64,000 nt of DNA from Isoetes taiwanensis. Its lineage: Eukaryota > Streptophyta > Lycopodiopsida > Isoetales > Isoetaceae. Within the stretch, counting starts at the first letter, position 1. Each line of letters begins with the position of its first letter. Shown one piece after another: positions 33,115-42,436 of this stretch. The stretch covers positions 1,026,947 through 1,090,946 of the forward strand of contig JAJEKV010000063.1 of the NCBI GenBank assembly GCA_021234155.1, written 5' to 3'. Under the pieces are notes generated by a model. It searched no databases, had not been told where the DNA came from, and worked only from the letters and a program-made list of their open reading frames with translations. The position numbers were made by a program, and so were the translations under genes.

Positions 33115-35168
33115 GTAAATTTGGATAACAAAAGGAGTATACTTAGAGACTGTAATCGAAAACGACACTTGATCACAAATAAAGTAGTTCACAGCACATT
33201 TTTTTCTAAGCCATTAGAAAAATTCAGTATTCGAAGGATTTTTGAAGATGTTCTTTTGAAAGAAATACCAGATCCAGCAGAAGAACTATTAAATAATACA
33301 TTGTGTGCATGGAAATATATGGATCAGATGAAAGATAGACTTTACAAACCGTATGAGGTGTTTGCTGATGACAAACCCAAAAAATGTCCATGTCGTAATC
33401 CCAGCTTAGATAAATTTGTGGATCAAAAAATTGGCCACATTAGAACCTTGGACCTACAGATCATACATTGCCCTCCTTCCTTCCTTCCTTCCCAAACTAA
33501 GATTGGCCATGTCCAATGGTTTCAACCACATTCCGGACTGTTCTTTCACTATCAAAAGTTTCTTGGAAGATTTCAGTAAAACATGTGATCAGTTTTTTGA
33601 TGTACACCATTACAGCTTATTACATTTATCTGATAGTGGAATCAATGATCTCAAAGATAGATTGTATGTTTTAGCTGAACAAAGGATTGTGGAATTCAAA
33701 AAGAACTCCATCCACAAGAGGTATCTTTGGGATGATGGCGACGTGAAAAATAACCTTATATGGCTGGAAAAAAATCTCTACATTTCAGAAGTGGACAAGG
33801 CAGGGAATAATGCATCGTTTATTTGTCAGAAACATATTAGAGATATGGCTTTAAAAAGGTTGAACAGTAATGATTTTGAAACTATTCCTTTTAGCCCTCA
33901 AGAGGTTAAATATGAATGCATTGATGGCATCACCAATCTTGGTCTTCCTAAACCTGCTAGCAATAGACTCCCGTACCTTATGGGTACGTTCAAAGCACAT
34001 AAAAGTGAGTATAGGTGGTTAACCAATGCCCATTGCACTATTTTTTCTGAGGTGGCAGATTTATTGACTGCTATATTGAATAACTGCATTGAACTATGGC
34101 CTGAAGTATGTTACTGGAATACAGCAGAAATTAGACTGTGGCTTAAAAACAAAATCAATCCTTGTTGGATGATTAATTCCTCTTTTGATTTTGTCCTTAA
34201 TCTTCCGGAAAAGATCAATGATGTATTTTCTATTGATATCACGAAATGCTATGAGAATATCCCGCTGTTGGGGGATGATGGCATTATGGAAATTATTGGG
34301 TATGTTGCTTACTTAGTTTGGGACTTTATGTCTCATAGATCTCCCTTAGCACAGCTTGTGGTGAAGAATATTGTAGGAAAAATCAAGATCAAGTGGAAAA
34401 AAAGTTGATATTGACAATCCTAAAGGAACTATTATTTACAAAGAGGATTTTGTGAAGATGAATAGCTGGCTTCTCTGCCACTGCTATCTACAAATGGGAA
34501 AGCAAATATGGAGACAGAAGAAAGGGATTCCTATGGGTTTCTCTAGTAGTCCAGCTTGGTGTAACTTGTATTTAGCATGGTATGAGCTCAGGTTCATCAA
34601 AAAAATAGCGCTGATGAAAAGAAACAATGATATTTCAAGATTTCAGTTTGCCTCAAGATACATTGATGATTTGGGGATCATTAATGCTGGTAACCTACAG
34701 GAATTCTTTGACACAAATTCTGAGTGTACCATTTATGACATGAAACATTTAGGTATCAAAGACGAAACCATTTACAGGAAAGGAACAAATCTTGGACAAA
34801 AAATCAACTTCTTGAATATTTCTATTCATGTGACAGATCATCATGTTGGTCTCTATCAGTTTTGTAGATATGACAAAAGGACCAGTTTGAAATTCAAGGT
34901 TAACAGGTTTATTAAAGCATCTGGGTGCAGACCATATGGACAAGCCTGCAAAGTAATCATTTCACAAATCTTTCCATATGTGTATGCCCATTCAAATGTG
35001 CTCTCTGCTGCTGAAGATTTAAGTGGATTGATCAATGCCTTTTGCGATAATGGTTTCTTGAGAAAGGACATTCTCAGGATTGTTTTCAGAACATTGAAAC
35101 TCAACAACTTTCCTGGACTGCCATTTGACATAGAAGACATGACGAGAATTCTCAAATCCATTACGTAA
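33115..35168 (+). CDS. Penelope-like reverse transcriptase with CxC motif, two frame breaks
   Basis: RNA-directed DNA polymerase of the Penelope-like clade. In order: an N-terminal region; KKCPCRNPSL at about 33,380 (the CxC motif reported in the Naiad/Chlamys group); GHIRTLDLQII; a fingers region (LPYLMGTFKAHKSEYRWLTN); motif A (VFSIDITKCYENIP, catalytic Asp); motif B (KKGIPMGFSSSPAWCNLYLA); motif C (FASRYIDDLGII, catalytic Asp pair); and a C-terminal thumb-like region (ASGCRPYGQACKVIISQI). The frame breaks at a CCTT microsatellite (33,473-33,491) and at a 7-A run near 34,397. No GIY-YIG endonuclease is visible on either side. About 685 residues if continuous. Codons and catalytic residues are well kept, so the lineage may be young. 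Confidence 0.8.
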
Positions 35169-35321
35169 GTTCTGCTATTGTTTACTCTAGAGTAGATTTA
35201 CAAGTATGGGTTGGGTAGGGTCCCTGTGTTGCAACAGGGCCCTACTCTCCCTGTTGCAATTTCTGTTTTAGTCATTTCTGAATGACTATAGGGACCTCCT
35301 AATCTGAGGTAGGAGGTAGGA
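35169..35321. other. Short spacer between RT and right repeat
   Basis: Contains a GC-rich near-inverted repeat: 'gggtccctgtgttgcaacaggg' and 'ctccctgttgcaa' (35,218-35,262). It could form a hairpin at the end of the RT transcript. Confidence 0.4.
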
Positions 35322-37815
35322 TTTTTTTATGAAGATATGTTTCCAAAGAAATAATAATGACATGGTATTGTAAATGGACAAACTAACTCCCCTTTCTCCA
35401 ATTATAGAGAGATATTTGTTGCATATGGTAACGATATGTTTAGTCTGCAGTGTTAATAGCCATTTTTCCTCTTTACCCAACTTTGTTAAGCCTAACATGC
35501 TAGACTTATGCTCTATCTATATGCTTGACTTATGACGCCATAAAATACCCTTGGTCGTATTTAGCTGCAATTTTTTAACAAGTAAAAGTCAGTTTGTTTT
35601 TTTTTCTTTGGATCGTAGATCATTGAACCCTAAATTCTAGGGTTTCGGCTAAACCAAAACGATCACTCCTCCTTATGGAAACCGATGTCTACCTAATCGA
35701 ATCGATTGATCTCTAACTTCCAATGCTACAGATGATATCTGAACCGATGGATGCTGCCTCCAGGTATGCCGACCTCTCACATATTTCTATTTTAAGGTTC
35801 TTTGCATTTCATCTTAGTCCCATGACCTAGATCTGAAATCGATCCGCCTTATGGCTTTTGTGGTCTAGCTTGTTGTATGGGTAGACGGAAAGGAGGCTTC
35901 AACAAAGCCACTCTATTGAAAATGGAAGATGAGAAGAAAAGGGCTGAGAAAAGAAAGAATCTTTTTGATTATCATAAGCCTGCGAAACCTCCAGGAGCTG
36001 CCTCTGGTATCAAGAAATTAGATCTTGAAAGGCAAGGTAGTTCTGCCCTGAACATGCACTGCAAGCTGAACGAAAATGATGGTCCCATAACTGGAAAAGT
36101 TGCTATTGACAATAGCCTCTGTGCTGCAAGTGAACCTGCTCAAATCGATCAACAGCTTGGAAGCGCCAAAGTGTCTCAGGTTTCCCAATTTCTTTTATTT
36201 TCTTAACCATACGGTTTAACTATCCCATTTCAGGCTGCTGTAATATGTCTTTAACCCTTCCTAGTTACAGTAATGTAAGCTTTTAAGTGTCACATAATTT
36301 ATAAGTGATGGATTTGTGTGTAGATAAGGTTCCCCTGGTATCATTCTACTACTTCTGGGACTGGTATCTGATGTGTCTAAATGGCTCTAATGATATAGAT
36401 AACTTCTGTAGTTCCTAGTTTTGCCTACTTCTTTAGTGCAACATCTTTAGTTTCTCACTGTGCCTATGGACCAGATCTGGAGCGCCTTGTTATATGAATG
36501 TGTCTTTAATTGTTTGCCCTTTATGTTTGGATGTAGTATGGGGGTATAGGTATACTTTTCTGAACTCTGATGTAATAGACCGTGCCTACATATCCTCCAT
36601 TCTTAACACACGATTTGTTCAGGTTTTGGCTAACTGACCGGTCCATCTTTTCTTATGTTCTATTATATGTTCTTGTTGTTGGTATTTTATTTTCTTTCTC
36701 CTGTTAATCATGTTTTACTGGCTGTTCTGAACCCGAACCCAATGCTTATGATCTAATGGCATTTTTCATGTTAAGCTCTAATTGCGTACACGCTTGATAA
36801 ACCGTGCCTACTTTTTTTCCATACATAACATATGATCTCAGATAGGTTTTGGTCAGAGGGACCGCTTATTCTGCTTTCTTAGTGCTATTGTCCTTACTTG
36901 TTGTTAGTTTTATTCACTCTATGTCTCCTGTTAGGCATGTATTACTGACAGGTCGGAACCCGAACACATTGCTTGTGTTCGTATGGCTTATTTCATGTTA
37001 AGTTCTGGATTGGTTCTGTTCACGCCTGATTGTTTTGTTTATCATATCTAAGGTGTATTATTAGTCATGTAGCTCGTCTAAAAATTGCCTAATGGTGTTA
37101 GCCCTAGTATATATCTTTTGACATTGCTAAATAAATATGTTGAAAGGCGTTAAGCCGGATAGGTTCTCTCAAGCATCACCAGATGTTCTTTTAAGATTAC
37201 CCTTCTTAGGCTAATCCTTGAATGGTTGACATGCAGGTAACCGAACTTATCCCTGCATATGGTGATGTTTGCGTTAAGATTGAGCAAAGTTATTGCTCAA
37301 AATAGAAGACTGCTATTTGGTGACATCTGAAAACTCTATTTAAGCTGATCTGCATAAGATACTATGACTATGACGATATTTTTTGTCTTTATCTTAAGCT
37401 GGTTTAACATTTATGTTTACTGTTCGTTCAATATACAGTTGAATGATGTTTTGTTTTTATCTCTACATCTTCAAGATGTACATAAGATTCACATTATGTC
37501 GACATCTATATCTAAGATAGCTTTGACAAGAATATATATGCTTTGTTTCAACATACATTTAAGAAATAATAGCCTGCTTTCTAGTTTTTTGGTAAAAAGT
37601 TTTCGCTGGTATTATTCTTATGATGTAAATTTGATATCATACATTTTTGTTAAAAAAATTATAACATATTTATGTTAGTTCTTATCAAGGCCTAAGGTAT
37701 GATATACACCTTGTCATATCTTTGGATCATAGCTTTAAAGGTCTATTAAATCCAACTGACTAATAGGCCTAAGTCCTGCTTTTTTTGTCTTAGACTTAAA
37801 AAATAGACCAAAAGG
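35322..37815 (+). repeat. Direct repeat (pseudo-LTR-like), right copy
   Basis: Right partner of 28,583-31,098. It begins after a 7-T run with ATGAAGATATGTTTCC and ends ACCAAAAGG before the 12-T run. This copy keeps an intact 5' exon and more CAG/CTG words, so it is the better reference. Confidence 0.9.
35877..37305 (+). CDS. Small two-exon gene inside the repeat
   Basis: Not recognised. Exon 1 (35,877-36,179) starts MGRRKGGFNKATLLKMEDEK, continues KRAEKRKNLFDYHKPAKPPG, and ends KVSQ at a donor CAG|GTTTCC. Exon 2 (37,237-37,305), after acceptor TTGACATGCAG, adds VTELIPAYGDVCVKIEQSYC and a stop. The phase is compatible, giving about 124 residues with a basic, coiled N-terminus. The roughly 1.06-kb intron is AT-rich. 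The homologous exon in the left repeat is frame-broken. Penelope-like elements are known to retain introns, so this could be a 5' ORF of the element or a captured host gene end. Confidence 0.5.
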
Positions 37816-38801
37816 TTTTTTTTTTTTGAGAGAACGATTTTTTATATTTCATATATAATAAATAAAAATTACAATGTCTTGTCGCTATGCAGAATTACTA
37901 CAGTGAGTAATCTCAAACATCTTCATCCCTCTACATGCGTAAAAACTTATTGAATCCATCCGCATAGTAACCAACTTATACAAGATAATCCGGCAGCCAT
38001 AAGGCAATCGAAATGATAAATCTTATTCGAGGAAAGTGCAGTGACCGAACCAATCAAGTAGGGAAGAAAGGCCCGCACTCATATATGTATGAAAGTAGAC
38101 AATTAGGAAGAAATTCGCATATCAAGATTCGATTTAGCATTCAGCTCAAACGCTGCAATATTTGAGCAAACTAAGTCCAATGAATTGAGATGATAATGTG
38201 AATTTGGCATCGCATACAAATTACATTTGAGTAAACCTTATCCAATGAATTGGTAAGGTAAATTTGGCATCGCACCAAATTATACTCAAGCTTCAACTTG
38301 ACCGGTTTTTTCTTCAAGCCGCAACAAGATTTTGAAAAATAATGAAGGTGCTAATAAATTCCATCAATATATCAAACTATCATACCATGTATTGTCTCTG
38401 CCGCTTCAACATAAATTAATAACCCCGGACAAACCTGCAAATCCGCAGACAAAATATATCTTCCTGATTTATCTGTTGTATAATCAGATCTTCCTGCTAG
38501 CAAGGAAGAGCGGAAAGAAGGAGCCATATCTAAAATTCTTCCATCAGAATTGATCGTGATATCCCCTGTTGAATATGAAATGCAAATAATAATCTTTATC
38601 TAGTCCCCGCTAGCCTCGTTTAGCCTTATAGGCCAGCTTCCAAATGGATCTATCTTCCGTAGATGGATCTACCATTTCAAAGATGTTCAGATGACATAGC
38701 TAAAAAAGCACCAAAGAACTTACCTCGTTAGAGGAAAATGCTACAAGACTCTGCCACCGAAAAGAAAACCATTTGCCCCAAACCAGCAGATCTTAGCCAT
38801 G
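37816..38801 (-). mobile_element. Poly(A)-tailed retroposon fragment (LINE/SINE-like)
   Basis: Minus-strand insertion ending in poly(A) (seen as T at 37,816-37,827 and, across the Penelope-like element, at 28,565-28,582) and bounded by the 15-bp target duplication. The sequence next to the poly(T), 'gagagaacgattttttatat', resembles 3' ends of plant LINEs. About 0.97 kb with no coding domain, so it would be 5' truncated or non-autonomous. An internal near-tandem repeat of about 60 bp ('tccaatgaattg...aatttggcatcgca') lies at about 38,175-38,290. Confidence 0.6.
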
Positions 38802-38816
38802 TATCTGTCAAGTTTC
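38802..38816. repeat. Target-site duplication, right copy
   Basis: TATCTGTCAAGTTTC, identical to 28,550-28,564, 10.2 kb away. Direct insertion hallmark for the nested retroelement block. Confidence 0.9.
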
Positions 38817-40200
38817 CATTAAGCACTCTTGTTCTTCTCTTGGCGTAGGCTTTAGCAAACTCTAGCCGCTGTTCCAGCTCTCCAACAACACTGCAGAGCA
38901 ATTGAGCCGCATTATTATATCGTGGTTACCGATATTATCCAAAATTTCTTGCCCTTCAAATCAGCTTCGGTTCCACGGATCTTTTTCCCCGGTTAGGAAG
39001 CCACAAACCGTAAATGATGGACAATAACAATCACCGGTAATGGGATCGAAGGGGACAATATCGGGCCGGTGTGAGCACCTCCGTGGGATACGCCTTGAAA
39101 CTCTTCACGAGTCCGCACATGGTCGCTTGAACGCATTCGATGCGCGTGAGGTTAGCAGGAGCCGCTCGCAATCAAATATAGAGACTTTCATAAACCGCCA
39201 CACCAAGCTTATAGAACCGCTTGAATTGTTCAAGCTCTGCGCTTGTTCGCCAATTTTATGCTCTTTCCTCGATTGAATTTAAGCTTGGCCGGCACCCGTA
39301 AAACAACGGGCCATGCTAAGCTCTTCGACGATGTAACACCCGAGACTAATGGGGGTGCGGAAGAAGAAGGTTCTCCGGCCGCCGGCAGTCGGGCTTTAGG
39401 AGGTTGATCGTGAACTTAGATATCTTATTTGGGGAATATCCGCTGTCACAATAGGGGAGTACAAATAGCCAAAGGTCGAAAGGTGATTAATAATAGCGTA
39501 AGGTTGGGCAAAGGGCAACCGCCCACGCATTGTGGCTCGTGTGGGTAGAGTCCTCCGCTAAAGAAACGGGCTTTTACATGCTTTTTTCTTCGCCGAGCTC
39601 TTTTAACCGCTAGTGTCTATTACCGAAGGCATTTTCTCATCTCGCTTAGCTTTCAATGCAATGCCGGGTGGTTTTTATCCGCTTGCAAACCTTTTCTACA
39701 TGTCGAGAAACCGCAATATATCCCTATTTCCGCTTATTCTCGACAGACAGAGATTCATAGGACCGCAGCCCCACCGTATCCTTTTGCACCGGGTCGGAAC
39801 ATTCTTTCCTCGTGGGTCAATTTGTTTAACTTGCTAGCCGCCATGAGTGAGGGATCATAGTTTGTCCATTTAAGGACGCACTCAAGGAACCGCAAAATTT
39901 GTGTGTCCTCCACGCCGCATATAATGGCGCCTTGGACATTGTTTTTGTTCCTTCCCACATAGCAATGACAATTCCTATCTCGCCATGTCGTCAGCTTTTT
40001 GCCGCCTTGAGGAACAAGCGTAGGTCTTTTCATGGCTTTTTGTCCGGGAATTGCTTGTGTAATTTCAATGCACCACTTCCTTCATTGGAAGGTGTGATGA
40101 TCTTAGTAGGCTCAACGTCCGACCGTGGAAACAAATCCGTGAGCTCAAGCAAGAGGTGTATTAGTAATCCCTACAACCACATTCACATGTGAAGTCAACG
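38817..40200 (-). pseudogene. 5' part of the split host gene
   Basis: Minus-strand coding potential upstream of the insertion. The exon next to the target duplication starts after an acceptor CTCTGCAG at about 38,891 and reads VVGELEQRLEFAKAYAKRRT, RVLNGN. It joins in frame to 28,549 downward. Upstream segments in mixed frames: CSHRPDIVPFDPITGDCYC with a following CGFLTGEKDPW (Cys/His-rich, possibly zinc-binding); LTRIECVQATMCGLVKSFKA; ERMFRPGAKGYGG; MNLCLSRISGNRDILRFLDM; and IGIVIAMWEGTKTMSKAPLY. Frame changes are many and the area is rich in CCG/CGG words, the pattern expected if CAG/CTG were miscalled. True exon limits cannot be set. Confidence 0.5.
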
Positions 40201-41825
40201 ATCGCGTCGCGATTTTGAGTTAAGATTTTCATCACGACGTCACATCTGTTGAGTGTTCACCTAGATCGCAGACGCTGATCCCCGCCGAAGCACTCCACAA
40301 GACGCTGGCCGCCATCGCCTTGAGTTTCATGAAAATCGCGGGCCGTCCCGCCGGAAGCACGGCAGAATCGCTGCCAGATCCCCGGGCCGAAAGCACTCGC
40401 CATTCGGGCACAAGATTCGGGGGTCCGCTTCCGGCGGCCAGCAGATCGCGTCACGATCCTCGTTGAGATCCATACTTTTTATGACTACATTACGAAAAAG
40501 ATGATCCATAGAATTAAACATGCATTATCGAAATAAATCGCGTCACGCATCTTCTTTGAGCCGAGGGGCTAGAACTAACCTTCTCCGAGATGGGCTTTTG
40601 ATGCCATGGATCGCGGGCCGGAAGAAATCGAAGCTGCTTTTCTACGACCGCAAATGGCGGTTAAGCCGGTGACCTGAAGGCGAATCGTCGAAAAGCACTC
40701 GTCAAAGGCGTTAAGGGCGAAAAAATTTCAGCTCAAAATAAATAGTGCTCTCCCTACCAAGATTAAATTAATATCGCATCGCATGGATCCGACGCTACAT
40801 AAATGCCTCGCCATTAATACGGCCGGTAGTAATAATTCCACACCATTAATGCAGCGCCCTTAATTATGGAGACGAACAAATTTATTTAAAAAATGAAGCA
40901 TCTTCCCATTAAGAGGTACTTTTGGACGGACCTCTAAATTCAAAATCAGCACGTAGAGGGAGAGATATAACCTCCCCCGTGCCAAATACACCGCTGAATA
41001 AAAGCCCCGGAATAAAACAGACACGCCTGAAGACGGTTGAAGGACGGAAAAAGACAACCCAATTTAAATTTTGAGACTCAATTTCGCGCCGTTTCGCCGG
41101 GTGGGAATTCCATTTTGAAATCAAGCAAGGTGTTCTGAAGGCGCCGATCTTTCTCGCCTGGGTGCTATATCTGTTTTTCAAGGCCGACCGTTCTTCAAGG
41201 CGCTAGGTCTCATCTTGAAGGCCGGTATCTTAAGTCGCCGTGGTACAAAATCCTAACTCCCATCAGATATCCAGCCGGACATTATCCAATTCAGGAGTGA
41301 TTTCCCATTTGTTGTTTATGTATAGGTTATAATAGTGTTTTCACAACCACCATGCAATTTGCATCAGATTAGCACCATCTCTTTTTTGGTATATGCTGTT
41401 CACGGATGTGTATTTCTCCGAATAATTGTTTATTTCTCCGACTAATTGAGTAATGAGGGGAGATCACAGTAACATAACAATGGTTCTGCTCTCGGGTTGA
41501 CAAATCAGGACAGATCTCCATTGTAATTAACAAAAAAGGCAAAGAATCGTTATGGAAATAACAGTTGGAATTAGTATTTACGTAAACATTTCATTTGCGA
41601 GAGTTACTCAAATATCTATTTCTTGCTTAGTTGCACCAGTTCGGATCTCTGCCTAAAAGAATCGCGACTGCGTTCCTCCGGAGCATAGGACTTATAACGC
41701 GATGCGAGCACACATCGAATAAATCGCGACTGCGATCTTGTGGAGGTAAATCCCTTAGGAAAGTGTTTTTTAAATGGTCAGAGAAAATAGTTAGATTAGA
41801 GGAAGATTCTAGTTAGATTTGAAGG
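40201..41825. other. No gene seen; GATCGCG-rich palindromic DNA
   Basis: Repeated words GATCGCGTCGCGAT, GATCGCGTCACGAT, AATCGCGTCACGCATC and GGATCGCGGGCCGGAAG occur at about 40,201, 40,445, 40,538 and 40,610, and 'aatcgcgactgcg' twice near 41,662 and 41,722. No protein domain is supportable. Base use (CCG/CGG) suggests sequence damage in methylated repeat DNA. Confidence 0.4.
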
Positions 41826-42125
41826 ATTCAAGATGTTCACCAGAGTGGTCCAGAGGATCGCCTTCGCGATCTTGTTGACGTGTCATACTTGCTGAACTCA
41901 TAAAATAATACTTGCTGGGCCTTGTAAGTTTTTGCCTTGTCTTTGCCTTGTAAGTTTCCTACCAATGTGGTCCAGAGGATCGCCTTCGCGATCTTCTTGA
42001 GGTATTATGTCGTCCCTTCAGGCTGAACTCATAAAATAATACCTGTTGGGGCCTTGAGTAATTTGCATTATTTTTTTTACTAATGAGGTCCAAAGGATCG
42101 CCTTCGCGATGTTGACGAGCAATGT
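41826..42125. repeat. Three tandem units with GATCGC hairpins
   Basis: Units of about 120 bp, each with 'tggtccagaggatcgccttcgc'-type sequence. The hairpin GATCGC-CTTC-GCGATC occurs at 41,856-41,871 and 41,978-41,993, and with its last base changed at 42,096-42,111. The first two units share 'gctgaactcataaaataata'. They lie immediately upstream of the DUF7869 gene and could be subterminal repeats of a transposon or a local tandem array. Confidence 0.75.
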
Positions 42126-42436
42126 TGACCTTTTTTTAGGATGGAATCTCTACGGTCTTTTCTACTTGTTGGGGAAGAAGGTGGTCAAGGCAAGAGTGCA
42201 TAACTTCAAAACCACCACAACGCCCCTCGCGCTGACGATTTGATAGTAGTTTCGTTGTCGTTGTCTTTGATGGGCGATACCACCGCCGCTTTCCGAACCC
42301 AAATTAAACAAGCTAGGGGAAGCTATCGGTAGCTTCATTCTTTGTCCAAAAGCAACCTTCAAAACGAAATCAAAGCAGACCCGATGTTAGCACACCACCG
42401 GGTCGATCAAACCGATAAATTGGCAAGTCCCGTAAA

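Larger units (their letters stand above)
28565..37827 (+). mobile_element. Penelope-like retroelement inserted in a poly(T) tract
   Basis: A 9.2-kb block bounded by T runs (18 T at 28,565-28,582; 12 T at 37,816-37,827). Inside are direct repeats of about 2.5 kb (28,583-31,098 and 35,322-37,815) and a 4.2-kb middle with a gag-position ORF and a Penelope-type reverse transcriptase. The repeats lack TG...CA ends and any tRNA primer site. They fit the pseudo-LTRs of Penelope-like elements, which arise from tandem insertion, better than true LTRs. Element class is from established motif knowledge; the poly(T) target is inference from the flanks. Confidence 0.75.

Noticed and set aside
28583-37815. 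The 2.5-kb repeats as LTRs of an LTR retrotransposon
   Set aside because: No TG...CA ends, no tRNA primer site or polypurine tract at the inner borders, flanking T runs instead of a short target duplication, and the RT is of Penelope type.
39755-40454. Minus-strand 60-90-codon frames as separate small genes
   Set aside because: They are better read as frame-broken pieces of one larger host gene, and at 40.26-40.45 kb as chance frames in CCG-rich damaged repeat DNA.
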